DNA of 64,000 nucleotides from Undaria pinnatifida (lineage: Eukaryota > Sar > Phaeophyceae > Laminariales > Alariaceae), in assembly GCA_012845835.1 (NCBI GenBank), contig JABAKD010000010.1, positions 6,438,288-6,502,287 of the forward strand, given 5' to 3'. The notes under the pieces were generated by a model. The model made no database searches, was not told where the DNA came from, and worked only from the letters and a program-made list of their open reading frames with translations. A program made the translations under genes and the position numbers. This document shows, in pieces, positions 15,101-30,100 of the stretch (positions are counted from its first letter, which is position 1; every line of letters begins with the position of its first letter).

Positions 15101-18100
15101 ATGCGGACGGCATGTCCACGGATGCGGACGGCATGTCCACGGATGCGGACGGCAAGTCTCCGCCTACCGAAGGCACAGCCACAGCAAAGTCTACGCCGCC
15201 CACAGCCGGCGACGACACGTCCCCAGAAACCTCGGGCAAGGAGGCACCCATGTCAGGCACCGAGATGTTAGCATCAGGCACCTGCGATCGATGGTTGACC
15301 AAGCAGTTGACGGAATATTTTTGCAACAGTTTGAGAGGAATGTTAAGAAAGTAGCTACGCTAATATTCACAAACGGGACACATCAAACTTAGGCGCGATA
15401 TGCCATGACAATTTTTTACGAAATTGCGAATCAACAAGAAAGTAATAGCACTCGTGTGAATCGCAAAACGTATACAAAACCACACGGCGTACCATGCAAC
15501 ATGGAACACATGATACGGAATCACCAACGCAACCAAAAACGACAAAATATTGCTTGAATGCAGACGAGCGGGGCAAACTGCTTCATTCATCCGGGACGAA
15601 GAGAGAAAAAAGAAACGCCGGTCTGCCTCCAAGTAGAAACATGTCTACAGAGTAGATAAGAGCTTGATGGCGACTTACCTCAACGGTAGCCTTGCTCGGC
15701 TTCTTCTTGAGGAGCTTGCCGAAAATGCTCTTCTTGGGCGCCTTGACGTCTACCGACGGCACGTCTACCGACGACACGTCAGGGACAGACACGCTAGCAC
15801 CCAAGTCAGCCGACGGCATGTCAGGGGCAGACACCTTCACGTCCACATCTCCCGACGGCAAGTCAGAACCAGACACGGTCACGTCCGGGACCTGCCAACA
15901 ACGGGCATCGTGGACGAACAAGGGCAAGTAGAAACAGATGAGAAAAGAAAAGGGTTTCCACACGAAGTTGGCGTCCTTTCAACCTGTGGCCGCAACTCTC
16001 CGCGGATTTCATCAGCGAAACACACACAACTAACATTTACCATCATGAACACATAATTCTCATCTAAGTCTCCTTCACCCTTTCAGAACTTCCCTCCCGT
16101 TTAGGGGACAAACCCCTTATAATTGGAGTTTCATACATCGTCCCGTACGGTGGAGTAGGAACACAGTTGTGACCGGTTGGGATCTGCGCCCACGTTTTTG
16201 GAATCAAGTACAATCAGGTTCCTTCAACTACCAACTTACATCAAGGGGGCGTATGGGAGTACGACGAAACGGTAATATTTCGCACAAACGTACACACACC
16301 TCTACGTCCGGCTTGTCGGCCTTGCCCGACAGGCCAAGACCGGCCGCGGTAGCACCGACAGCCGCAGTCAAGCCCGCCGCCAGTCCCGCCCCGAGAGATG
16401 CACCACCACCCTCAGCATCCACGTCCGGCCCGGTCAGTTTCGCGTCGACAGACGGCAGATCACCGGAGATCTCCGCACCAGCAAACGGCACGTCAACGCC
16501 ACCTGAAAACAACATGCGAAGGGGAATACGCCCTGAATATCAACATCGAAACCTCACGCCAAAGCAAGAGCTACAAAAGCAACAGCAAAAACGTTCGATA
16601 AACAGATCAAACGGGGACACACGTGATCACCTACTTCCAACCAAAAATTCCAAACAAACAAAGTTACCGATTTCGACAGGCAACCTCGATCAACGCGACT
16701 CGGAGACACCTCACAAAAAAACACATGCACGCCACAAAACCGATTTTAACAGATGCAGGCTCTCACCAGGCATGTCTAGGGACGCCGAAGCAGACGGTAC
16801 ATCAACATCCACGGAGGGAATAGCGCCTTCCGCGTCGATGTCTCCACTCACAACAGGCACGGATGCCGACACGTCAGGGGCCTCCACCTGACGCAAGAGT
16901 TTGGGAGACAGCAGGTTGCAAACAATTAGAAAAAATTGTGAAATTGTGATTATTGATTCTCGTAGACATACTAGTCTACACCAAAAGCCCAGCGTACTAC
17001 CCATGCAACTAGCACAAGCAGAAACCGATCAACCTGCATATATGCCCAGGAAAGCCCCCCCGTGCGGTGCTGCCATTTGCTCATCAGGGGCAAGAACACC
17101 AAAAATGTCTTGGCAAAAACTAAAGACAATACCCACCTGAGGGACGGATACGTCTCCGCTGACAGACGGCAGGGACGCTTCTCCAGAAACAACGGGCAGC
17201 GACACGTCGGGGGCAGCCACGGACACGTCTCCGGACACATCGGGTACGTCCACCGAAGCATCAACGTCCGGGATCTGCACATACAAGGGAACAAAAGAGA
17301 TGAACATACACTTCATCAGCAAGCTAAGGAATGAACTAGTCTTAACACAAACGACCGCGACACAAAAAAAGCACACACACCCACACGTACACCAAAACAG
17401 CCAAGTCAACAACACAACGTATTCAAGTATGTAAGAGCAAAAGAAAACACACATGAAGTGCTATCAATCGCTACCAAAAACCAAACGCCCGTCTACACGC
17501 CAACGCGACCACCATTTCATCATGAGCCATGATACGAAAAACATATTACAATGGTGGTCCCCGGATAGTGCAGGTGGGTGCCAGCCAGCAGTATAACGGA
17601 TACCGGTATTGGGTATCCGGTACCGAAATTGGTACGAGTAGAGCGGGTTCTAGTAGTGACAAGCGATTTCACCGGCGCTATACCGGCAATAGGTACTATT
17701 TAATCGGCATTGTAGGGAGACCCCCACTGAAAATAAGATGATAAGCTCTGCTCACCTCCATCTTCCCCTTGCCCGAGCCGAAAATACCGCCGAACATGCT
17801 CTTCTTCGGCTTCTTCACATCCACAGACGGCACGTCCACGGCGCCGGAAACTGACGGCACGGACACGTCCACCTCTCCCGAGGGCAACGACCCAGACGCG
17901 TCCAGGCTGGCGGAAGGCAGCTCGCTCGAAATGTCTCCGCCAACCGACGGCATCTCAGGGCCCTTACCAGTCAGGTCTACAGAAGGAACGTCCACGGCGC
18001 CGGACACAGACGGCATGTCAGGACCCTTGCCAGACAGGTCCACAGACGGCACGTCCACGGAGCCAGACGGCAAGTCCACGGAGCCAGACGGCAAGTCCAC

Positions 18101-21100
18101 GGAGCCAGACGGCAAGTCCACGGAGCCAGACGGCACGTCCACAGAAGCAGATGGCATGTCCACAGAGCCAGACGGCATGTCCACGGCGCCGGACACAGAA
18201 GGCATGTCTACCGAGGCAGACGGCATGTCCACAGAGCCAGACGGCAAGTCCACAGCCGCGTCGAGGGCACCCCCGGCATCTGGGAACGCCACGGCAAAAG
18301 CAATCGGTTCGGTCAGGGTCACGCTGTTTTAGACTCCATGCGGGCGAGGGAGGTTGGCCGGCGAGGTGCGATCACACCAATTCACGCAAACAAAAGGGCA
18401 CGCAGCATGATGAATTTCGACATTCTTAATATCAAATTCAAACATCATATTCGACCAAATTATCGGTCTCATTGCCGAGGTATGAATATACTTTTCCGTA
18501 CCTGACGCAACAACGCCCATTCTTAGTGTTACTCCGCATTTTGTTGGGAGCTATAGCTTTAGGCCTTGGGAAAAAATCAGATCGACCACGTGGAAAGACA
18601 AGAAACAAAAAAAAATGGTGATTTGCACCCACCGGGAGGGTCGATGGATGCTGACGGGATAGACGCCTCCACATCTACCGAAGGCGCAGCGACGTTCACA
18701 TCCACACCGCCCACAGACGGCACCGAAACGTCCGCAGCCACCTCAGGCAGCGAACCGCCAATGTCAGGCGCTGAGATACTGACATCCGGGATCTGAGTTT
18801 GGCATAAGCGTGAGATGGCAGCAGCAACAACGAGCGGCAGCGAACAAGCGTTAATTTCAACAAGGACAAACATGGCACGGGGACCCAAAGGAAGTAGGCA
18901 AACACATGACAAGGTGAGTACAACTGAAGATAAAAACATTCCATGCCATCGCCCAAATTTCAATCGCCTAAACACAAAGAAAGGCATGCCTCTCAAATGT
19001 CGGTAGCACCAACGGTGCCAAAACTAAAAAATGCAGAACACTCACGTCAACGTTAGCCTTGCTGGATTTCTTCTTGAGGAACTTGCCAAACAAGCGCTTC
19101 TTGGGCGCCTTGACGTCCACAGACGGCACGTCAGGGACAGACACGCTAGCGTCCACGTCAGCCGACGGCATGTCGGGGGCCGACACCTTCACGTCTACAT
19201 CTCCCGACGGCATGTCAGGAGCAGACAGGCTCACGTCCGGAACCTTTCAAAAGGGGGATCGCGTGTGCGGGGACAGGGGTAAACAACACGGACATGTCAA
19301 ACAACAAGCGTACCTAAACAAAAAAAGTATATATATACACCAGATATGCAACAGCTGTGAATCTTGTTCTTGTTTTTTTTTCGCTGAAGGCAGGCCGAAG
19401 CGTAAACTCAAACTACTTTTCGAGAAAAACATACGAACAGCATTGCGGAGTCCCAATTTCCAGGCACATAAGGATTCGAACTATTGTACGTCGATGACGA
19501 TGCGACGAAAACAGTATTATACGTACCTCCACGTCCGGCTTGTCGGCCTTGTCCGACAGGCCAAGACCGACCGCGGCAGCACCGACAGCCGCAGTCACGC
19601 CCGCAGCCAGTCCCGCCGCAAGAGACACACCACCGCCCTCAACATCTACATCAGGCCCGGTCAGCTTCACATCACCAGACGGTAGATCACCGGAGATCTC
19701 CCCGCCAACAGACGGCATGTCAGGAGTCTTGCCGGACAGGTCCACAGACGGCACCTCCACAGAGCCAGACGGCATGTCCACGGATGCAGACGGCACGTCA
19801 ACCGCCGCATCGAGGCCCCCCTCCACACCTGGGAATGAATGCCAAAGCAAGGGATCGCGCATGGGTATGGTACGTGTCAGATACAATTGGAACCCGACAT
19901 TTACGCATCATTGCCTCAATCTATGTAGCAGGCCGCGTTGTACGCGTGGGTAATGCTGTACTCGCCACCTCAATGCGTGTTTTTGTCCCCATACTACAAT
20001 CAAGTCCCGAAAGGGTTACAAGCGATGTCGCCTACCGTAGAGCAAAAACACATACACCCAACGTTTCGCACTCACCGGGAAGGTTGATCGAGGCGGACGG
20101 GGCAGACGCGTCCACGTCCACCGAAGGCACAGCGACGTCCACATCAGCGCTGCCCACAGACGGCAGCGACACGTCTCCAGCTACCTCGGGCATCGTCCCG
20201 GTCACCGCGGGCACCGAGGCGCCAACATCGGGAACCTGGGATGAACAGAGACGACGAACAGGCAACAACGGAAATGTCAGCGAATACTTACATCATCCAA
20301 CAAGCCCATAATGGGACCAGGTACCAACGACGCGGCACCACGAAAATAATACGCAGACACAGCAAGGAAAAAAAAACGGACCACCTGCAAAAGCAAGTCA
20401 GGCCGAGAGTTACACGTTTCGCATCGATTACGACCGAAATGTCACATAAACAATCATTATTATGACTGCAATTCCGTCCGCATCTTTGAAGAAAAACCTA
20501 AACACCGTAACATTGAAAGGTGAGCGAGTCCCTTGAGAGATCACCAGAGAAAAACGGTTACACCGTAGTAGATGATGGCGGCTTACCTCCACGCTAGCCT
20601 TGCTCGACTTCTTCTTGAGGAACTTGCCGAACAAGCTCTTCTTGGGCGACTTGAGGTCGACGGAGGGTATGTCCGGGACAGACACGCTAGCACCCATGTC
20701 AGCCGACGGCATGTCAGGGGCAGACATCTTCACGTCCACATCTCCCGACGGCATGTCAGGAGCAGACAAGGTCACGGCCGGGACCTAGCAACAAGCGGTG
20801 CGAACAGAACGTCAAAGCGGGTTGAGTAAAGTACCCGAGAGTGCCAGATCCCAGCAAAAAAGGGGTCTTTCGTCAACGCTGTGGCGGATCTCCACGGACA
20901 ACGGTAGCAACACACATGACCGATAAAACAAACCATAAAGTATAGCAAACGCACCTCAACGTCTGGCTTGTCAGCCTTGCCAGACAGGCCAAGACCGGCC
21001 GCGGTAGCACCGACAGCCGCAGTCACGCCCGCAGCCAGTCCCGCCCCGAGAGAAACGCCACCGCCCTCAACATCAGGCCCAGTCAGCTTAGCGTCGACAG

Positions 21101-24100
21101 ACGGCAGGTCGCCGGAGATCTTTCCCCCAACAGAGGGCATGTCGGGAGTCTTGCCGGACACGTCAGCAGACGGCATGTCCACGGAGGCAATCGGCATGTC
21201 CACGGAGGCAGATGGCATGTCCACGGAGGCAGACGGCATGTCCACGGAGGCAGACGGCATGTCCACGGATGCAGACGGTATACCGACCGCCGCATCGAGG
21301 CCACCCTCCACACCTGATAATCCCGTGGGAAACGATTGCGCATCGGTACGTGCAAGCCACTAATTAGTATCTGATGCCTTGCGAGTACAGGCTACTCCGG
21401 AGGAACGAGAGGCAATAGCTTCACCAGACTCGAACGACTGCATTGCGCCCCCTCCCAAAAAAAAACAATTTCGTACACCACCACAAAAGTGGGAGTTGGG
21501 AGAAACAATGAATGGCTCGACTGTTGCACGAAACGCAAAAAAAACAAGATCTGAAAAAAATGAACACTGAAACTACAGCAGTACAGCCCACCCTACTTCA
21601 CAATATTCTGAGCCTTGGCAAAAACAAGACTTCCTTGTGTGGTGTCGCGTACCGCTGCACGCGCAAGAGGCGTAAAACGAATATTTTGCACTCACCGGGT
21701 ACGTCGATTGAGGCGGACGTGAGAGCCGCGTCAACGTCAGCCGAAAGCACATCGACATTCACATCCGCACCGCTCACAGGCGGCACCGAAACGTCTCCAG
21801 ATACCTCAGGGAGCGACCCGCTGACGCCGGGCACCGAGACGCTAGCTTCCGGCATCTGGGGTTGGTGATGAGGCGTGGAGCAGGTAACAACGAAAAATGT
21901 CGGCGAATGCTGACGGCATCCAAAGAGTAAATGGTATGCAACCACACGGCGCCAGGAACAAGACTACGCGAATAAACCACGCATATCAAACTCATGCTTT
22001 TGGCCTACCGTTCCGCCGACCTATTTGTACTCCCAGAAACATCGCCTCCCCCTAAATAATGCACGATGACCGGGTCCTCGAAAAAACATCGGTAAGCAAA
22101 CAACGACAGCAGCAGCAATAGCAGTCATGACGACATACCTCAACGCTAGCCTTGCTGGCCTTTTTGTGGAGGAGCTTGCCGAAAATGCCCTTCTTGGGCG
22201 CCTTGACGTCCACAGACGGCACGTCAGGGGCCGACAAGCTAGCGTCCACGTCAGCCGACGGCATGTCAGGGGCAGACACCTTCACGTCAACATCTCCCGA
22301 CGGCACGTCTGGAGCAGACAGGTTCACGTCCGGGACCTGACAACACGCAACAGACACGTGAATAAAAGGTCAAGCCAACGCAATGTTCCAGCAACAAAAA
22401 CGGCCTCCTTCGCATCTGTAGCCGAAACCTTCGGGTATTAAAAAACGAGACAGGAGCACAATCACCCGTAACGCCAACACACTACTAAATAACATCACGT
22501 GAACGGATAAAATAAAAACAATAACACACACCTCTCCTTCAGGTTTGTCAGCCTTGCCCGACAAACCAAGACCGGCCGCGGCAGCACCGACAGCAGCAGT
22601 CACGCCCGCAGCCAGACCCGCCCCGAGAGATACGCCACCGCCCTCAACATCCACATCAGGCCCAGTCAGCTTCGTGTCGACAGAGGGAAGGTCGCCAGAG
22701 ACCTCCCCGCCAACAGACGGCACATCGGGAGTCTTGCCGGACAGGTCAACAGACGGCATGTCCACGGATGCGGACGGTACGTCCACCGTGGCATCAAGGC
22801 CACCCTCCCCACCTGGAAACGCCAAGTGGGAGTAATCGCACATCGGTACGTATCAGCTGTCAGCTACCTGGTACTGTTTTGAGCCGTGCGAGCACAGGAT
22901 AGTCCAGAGCAACGTGATCTTAAAGCTCCGCCAAATACGACCGACCGTTTCGCCCCTACACCTAAGCCTGTATAAAACGTACAACAGCAGACGGGAGAAC
23001 CTTGTATCACGCACACTACTACTTCAAAGCCTTGGAGCTAATTTTTTTTTGTAAGCATAGCTCGTGTGCACGAATCATAAGAAAACCGTATTTATGTACT
23101 GAGCTTACTTTAGTATCCACCTTGCGTCACAAAAGAACTCAGGCCTTCGGCCGAGACCCGAAGTTTCCCAAGTCATGTCTCGTACTGTAGAGCAAAAAAA
23201 AAAAAACCGAAAAACATATTCATGATGCTTTGTATTCACCGGGCAGGTCGATCGAGGCGGACGGGAGAGACGAGTCAACGTCTACCGATGGCGCAGCGAC
23301 GTCCACATCCACGCCGGCCGCAGACGGCACCGAAACGTCTCCCGAAACATCAGGCATTGTCCCGGTCACTGCGGGTACAGAGATACCGGCATCCGGCACC
23401 TGGGATTGGCACGGGGGCGATCAACCGGCAACAACGAAAAGAATCAGCGGGCATACACTGCATCCAACAACAAACCAAGGGGTACCAGACAGGCAACAAC
23501 ACGGCACCAGATGACGCGAATAGAACGAGACAAACACAAAGAGACATGAAGAAAAAAATATATATAGGCGAGACGTACCCGTCCTATATCGCCATTCACA
23601 GCAACCGTATACAGTACGTCACCTGAAATAACAAAAAAAAAACATGCGATGGCGATTCCGTCCGTATTCTGGGGCAACCCATTCCCGCCCTAGGATTGAA
23701 ACATGAACGGGCCCCCTCGAATTATCGGTAAAAACACCGCAACGCGTAGATGAGATAACGTACCTGCACGCTAGCCTTGCTGGCCTTTTTGTGGAGGAGC
23801 TTGCCGAAAATGCCCTTCTTGGGCGCCTTGACGTCCACAGAAGGCACGTCAGGGACAGACACGCTAGCGTCCACGTCAGCCGACGGCATGTCAGGGGCGG
23901 ACACCTTGACGTCCACATCTCCCGACGGCATGTCAGGACCAGACACCTTCAAGTCCGGAACCGGGCAACAACGGCATCGTGGACAAACGTCATGCTCAAG
24001 CAAGGTCTCGGCACAAACACGGCCTTCTCCGCCCTCGTGGCCCAAGTTTGCCTGGATACAAAAACGAAGCACTCTTAGCAACACTACTATCGTAACGTTC

Positions 24101-27100
24101 AATACACTCTTGACAGTACCATGCCAGCTGATAAAAACATACACACCTCCCCCTCCGGCTTGTCAGCCTTGCCCGACAGGCCAAGACCGGCCGCGGCAGC
24201 ACCGACAGCCGCAGTCACGCCCGCAGCCAGTCCCGCCCCAAGAGACACACCACCGCCCTCGACATCCACATCAGGCCCGGTCAGCTTCGCGTCAACAGAA
24301 GGCACATTGCCGGCGATCTCCCCGCCAACAGACGGCATGTCAGGAGTCTTGCCGGACAGATCCACAGACGGCACGTCAACAGTGCCAGACGGCACGTCCA
24401 CAGAGCCAGACGGCATGTCCACGGAAGCAGACGGCATGTCGACCGACGCATCAAGGTCACCCTTTACGCCTGAAAATATCGTGGCAAGAAATCGGACCGG
24501 CATATCGGTTAGCCATCAAGTATACAACGTTCCAGCACATGCTGCAGTATACAAATGGGAACCAACAGCTTTGAACACAAACCACCGTTCCTCCCACTTC
24601 CACGCCGTTTGAGGGCATCAACAACCACTGGTGGGACCAACAGGCGACATTTAGGTCATTTTCTTTCACTTCTAAAGCTACCGCGGATAAGTATAAAAAC
24701 GACGTTGTTACGCGACACTTGGTTCATTTTCTTCTACTTCAAATACTATCAACGGCGCATGAGTAAAAAACGACTTTTAACCCTTTTCAGCGCCGCACTC
24801 TCGGCGTGGGACAAAACCGTTTGGAGTTACACTATTACATCAATACCATCAATTCGGGAGATGGAAACATTTAAAATCGGACAGATCACCAATCCCTACT
24901 TGGTGATCTAGATCTTCAAGAGAAGATCCGTATAGTCCAGCTCATGTTACCCTGTTGGAGTCGTACGACCTGCACGATCTAGCACATGTTTCTGTACTCT
25001 AACGATACAGATCCGGCATAACATATTGTAACGGCAGACAGGGGTTGCGCTGTAGACGACCTAAAAATCATGATATACCGGAGGCGCGGAAAACAGTTAA
25101 CTCGTCACACTTCCATGTGTCTTGCAAACTTGAGTATCGACCCTAAAATCGATCGAAGTCACAGCTGACGTATGTAAAACTGTTTTATAAAATATGTGTC
25201 AGTGTGGCAAATTCAACGCGGTCGTCAAAACAACAGCATTAAACCAAGACACCAACACCGCATGCTTCGCGCTTACCGGGCAGGTCAACGGAGGCCGACG
25301 GGACAATCGCATCAATGTCTACCGAGGGCGCAGCGACGTCCACATCCACGCCACCAACAGACGGCACAGAAACGTCCCCAGATACGCCAGGCAGTGATCC
25401 GCTAATCGTGGGCACCTCCGGCACCTGCGATTGACACAAGAAGCACCATACCAGCAACAAAAAGGGACGGCAGCGTTTAATCACGTGATGAAAAAAAATA
25501 CCATATGGTATAACCAACCGGCACCAGTGACTAATTGGCGTAGGCCCAGAGCTTGTGACTCCAAGAAAAATATAGAAATTGCTAACTCGCATCAAAAGGA
25601 GATCATGAAGAAAAAAAAAAAGTCACACTGGTACTTCGTAAAGTCGTTAACCACAGATGTGTTTTGCTTCTGGACAAAAATACATGTATTCTGGCGGAGT
25701 TTATAACCACACACTTGAAGGTAAGGTACCATGTCCGAAGCGCGAAACGTATATGAGCAAGTCGCCTCAACGCACGGGCATCTGCAACACATTCACAGGG
25801 AGTAGACGATGGTGACTTACCTCCACGCTAGCCTTGCTCGACTTCTTCTTGAGGAGCTTGCCGAAAATGCCCTTCTTGGGCGCCTTGACGTCCACAGACG
25901 GCACGTCAGGGACAGACACGCTAGCGTCCACGTCAGCCGACGGCATGTCAGGGGCAGACACATTTACGTCTACATCTCCCGACGGCATGTCAGAACCAGC
26001 CAGGCTCACGTCTGGGACCTGGCCGCAACGGGCATCGCAAGTATATTGTCAAGCGGAAACAGACGCACATGGGTAAGTTTGGTGCCCTCAGCACGCGAAG
26101 AAAGACGTCTTGGCAATAATGGCGGAACTCTTCGTGGACCTCAACTCAACAGCAAAACACAAGAAAGAAAAACAATAGAGCCAACACGCCAACATAGAAC
26201 ATCCACCACCACAATCCAAAAAAAAAATTAAACGCACCTCTCCCTCCGGCTTGTCAGCCTTGCCCGACAGGCCAAGCCCAGCCACGCCAGCACCGACAGC
26301 CGCAGTTACGCCAGCAGCCAGTCCCGCCCCAAGAGAAGCGCCACCGCCCTCGACATCCACATTGGGCCCGGTCAGCTTGGCGTCAACGGACGGAAGGTCA
26401 CCGGAAACATCTCCACCAACAAATGGCACGTCAGGAGTCTTGACGGACAGGTCCACAGACGGCGCGTCCACGGAGGTAGAGGGCATGCCCACGGATGCAG
26501 AGGGCACGTCGACAGCCGCACCAAGGCCACCTTCTACACCTGCAAACGCCAAGGCAAGTAATCGCATTGGTACGTGTTAGACATTCATACAGCAGTAGTG
26601 GGTCTCTGTAGGCTGCCGGCATGTGCCAGCTGGAAAAACCAGCACTATATCGAAAACCGGCCCTACTCCGCAAACTGCCACTTCTGCTTGTTCCCATCTG
26701 TAGCAAGCGATTTCCCAGGCACTATAAGGGGCAACCGGCACTACTCAACTAGCACAATAGAGGGACCCCACCGATGTATACGTTTATAGCTGGTATGGGT
26801 CAAAGAAATGAAAAAGTTCATCGCTCCACACAATAATAAAAAGACACTATCACCTGATCCACAGCGGAACAAAGGCAGCAATAGCAACTACTGACGGGCA
26901 TGCGTAGCTGTTGCCAGGAAACCACGCATCAGAGTATTTGTAACTATCCCCAACTTGTGTGCGTTGGTGGTGGTCGGCGGACGCTTCAGGAGAATCCACA
27001 GGGGATCCCATATTTTTCTGGGCTTTTCACGGGTCATAAACCGGCCCGCGGGTCGGGTCAAGTGGTGATCGGAACGCCATGGGTCAGCTCGAGCCGGGTC

Positions 27101-30100
27101 AGGAGTTTTTCAAGTCTCACGGGTCGGGTCGGGTCGCGTCATCCCGTTCCGATCCGACCAGCGAGAAACAATCCGACGCGTGAAGATCCCTGAATATTTT
27201 GACGAATTGCTTATAGTTGAGACACTCGTGATCACTAGAAAAAGTAAATGAAAACCTGACGCTTCCGCACTCACCGGGCAGGTCAACGGAGGCCGACGAG
27301 GCAGACGCGCCCACGTCTACCGAAGGCATAGCGACGTCAAACTCCATTCCGCCCGAAGACGGTATCGAAGCGTCCCCAGATGCCTCAGGCAGCGAACCAC
27401 TGATGTTGGGCGCCGAGACGCTAGCACCCGGCACCTGAAGATCGACACAGTAAGAACGCCATGTCAGAACCATAAAAAGGCAGCCAAGCATCACGAAGTG
27501 CGCCCACAGAGTACTTCGCGGTAACACCGTATCAGCAGAAGAAAGCTGATTGAATAAACAACACAACACAAACTCGGGTTCCGCGTTAATGCCGTACCCT
27601 GTGGTGCGGGACCCCAGTTTAGCGCGGTGACAATCGCTCGTCACCACCACGCCCTTCAGGGTACAGCATAGCAATATTTTTGGAATTTTTGGGGTCCCCC
27701 GTTGAGTGCGGGTGTTGTCATCTCCTCACGCACCACCAATAAAACAACTGAACTAACACATATTTGAAAAAAGTAAGCGGAAGTCCAACAGCCGCGCGGA
27801 AGCAGGACCAATACAATACTTTTCTGGTATGTACACATCGCGAACCACGGGTATCTTTCAAAAACACAAACACATTTATTGTGGTTAGGACTGTGTCCGA
27901 TTTCTCAAGGAAGCACAATAAAAACAAAAAGTACGCGGGCCCTCATGTCAAGAATCGGAAATAACATGTGAAGGTAGATTGCGGCGACTCACCTCAACAC
28001 TAGCCTTGCTCTGCTTCTTCTTGAGGAGCTTGCCGAAAATGCCCTTCTTGGGCGCCTTGACGTCTACCGACGGCACGTCAGGGACAGACACGCTAGCGTC
28101 CACGTCAGCCGTTGGCATGTCAGGGGCAGACACCTTCACGTCCACATCTCCCGACGGCATGTCAGGGGCAGACACGCTCACGTCCGGGACCTGGCAACAA
28201 CGGGCATCGCAGGCACACACGGTGAAGCGGGATCAAAAACAACTGTTTGCTTTTTACAATGTGTTCGCAAAAAGGGGTTGTCCATGCATGTATCCCCGAA
28301 CTCTCGACGAGGACCTATGAGTGAAGCGACACACACCCAACGCTACCATACCCCCTCACCACTACAAAGAGACAACACAAAAAACACACGCACCTCAACG
28401 TCCGGCTTGTCAGCCTTGCCCGACAAGCCAAGGCCGGCCGCGGCAGCACCGACAGCCGCGGTCACGCCCGCAGCCAATCCCGCCACGAGAGAAGAGTCAT
28501 CGCCCTTAACATCCACATCAGGCCCGGTCAGCTTCGCGTCAACAGACGGCAGGTCACCGGAGATCTCTCCGCCAGCAGACGGCATTTCAGCAGAGCCAGA
28601 CGGCAGGTCCACGGCGCCGGACGCAGGCGGCATCTCCACAGAGACAGACGGAATGTCAACAGAGGCAGATGGCATGTCGACCCCCGCACCAAGGCCACCC
28701 TCTACACCTGGGAACGTCGAGGCAAGCGATCGAATCAGTAAATGCCAGGTGTCAACGTCAAAAAATGGGAGCGAAGGGAGGACAAATGGGAACCCGCAGT
28801 CCCACACACAAAATCACCCCTTTCAGGGTTGCCCTTCTCCACCACAAAAAGCGTCAACAACCAGCAAAAAAAAAGAAAACGCAACCCCCGCCAAGAGCAG
28901 ACGCCTGCAGCTACCGCAAAAGCTGCTTGAATACCGCTTTCCTCCTACTTAGTATCACACGAGTGCTGCAAAGCCCTACGATGCCCGCTTGACAACCGGT
29001 GGGATTAGAGAGCCGCACACAGCATCCAAACAACCGATCGATAAAAACCAAAGTATGCCGCGTTGCACTCACCGGGAACGTCAACGGAGGCCGACGGGAT
29101 AGACGCGTCCCCGCCAACCGACGGGACGGCGACCTCAAAGTCCAAGCCGCCAACAGCCGGCGACGAAACGTCTCCAGATACTTCAGGAATAGCTGCGCTG
29201 ATGTCGGGCGACGAGACACTTGCGTCCGGAACCTAGCAGGTCAAAAGAAAAGCGCCGTGCACCGACGAACAGGAGGCCAATAATTGTGTCAGAAGAAGTA
29301 AACATGCCGGCATCGGTGACCGCGCGATTAGACCTCTTCCCTGACCGCTACGTACATTAAACCTAGAAAATTAAGGGCGAACGATGTCGTAACGCGCCCG
29401 AGGACACGTTGACCCTTTAACCGCCCCATACATGAAACCAGCACGAAGCATACTATTTTACGGAGAACCCTAGTAACGGAGAACCCTAGTAACCACGACC
29501 AACGATGTGCACAAAGATATACACATGTCGCGATATTTCCCTAACCGTAATTGGTCATCATTATTGCGTTACCCCACGAAAAGTAAGACCAATAGAGGCC
29601 TTGACGCAACCAAAAGACCGCTCGCCTATTGACAGCATATTTGTCATCAACACATTATACCACTTGGTACAGCAGTATGAGCTTGGCAACAACAGAAACA
29701 CGGAGATGGGTTACGCGCAATTCCCGAGGAGACTACACAATCGACACACGCCAACATGCTCGTTTGTCCAGGCGTTATGCGCGCATCGGACCGAGAGCTA
29801 TGCGTCCTACATCTTCAACCACCAATAAAATTACCAAGTACCAAGGGGGCTTCGCTGCGGCGGGCTGCCGCCCGCCGTGGCTCCGCGCATGCCCGTAATT
29901 TTCGAGGATGCATAATATATACATATATATATGAGTGTAGGATTACAAATTAATCGAGGTTGTGCATGCGACAGTACTGCCAAGGGGTACCGTACAAATG
30001 ATTTTGTAATCAGAAAAGGGGCGCAACCTACTATCTTACCACAGCAGTGTCACACGTTTTACATGGTCGTTCGGCACGATATTTTATATCTATACGTAAA

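Noticed and set aside
14925-15155. Regular repeats that might suggest a CRISPR array
   Set aside because: Units are contiguous with no unique spacers and encode in-frame heptads of the protein; the sequence is eukaryotic.
29505-29828. Plus-strand open frame of 107 codons in the large intron 36
   Set aside because: No recognisable domain or repeat motif, AT-rich codon use, and it sits within an intron flanked by well-supported exons.
29860-29890. GCGGGCTGCCGCCCGC palindrome as a possible terminator or hairpin element
   Set aside because: A single short palindrome inside an intron, without the context of a transcript end.
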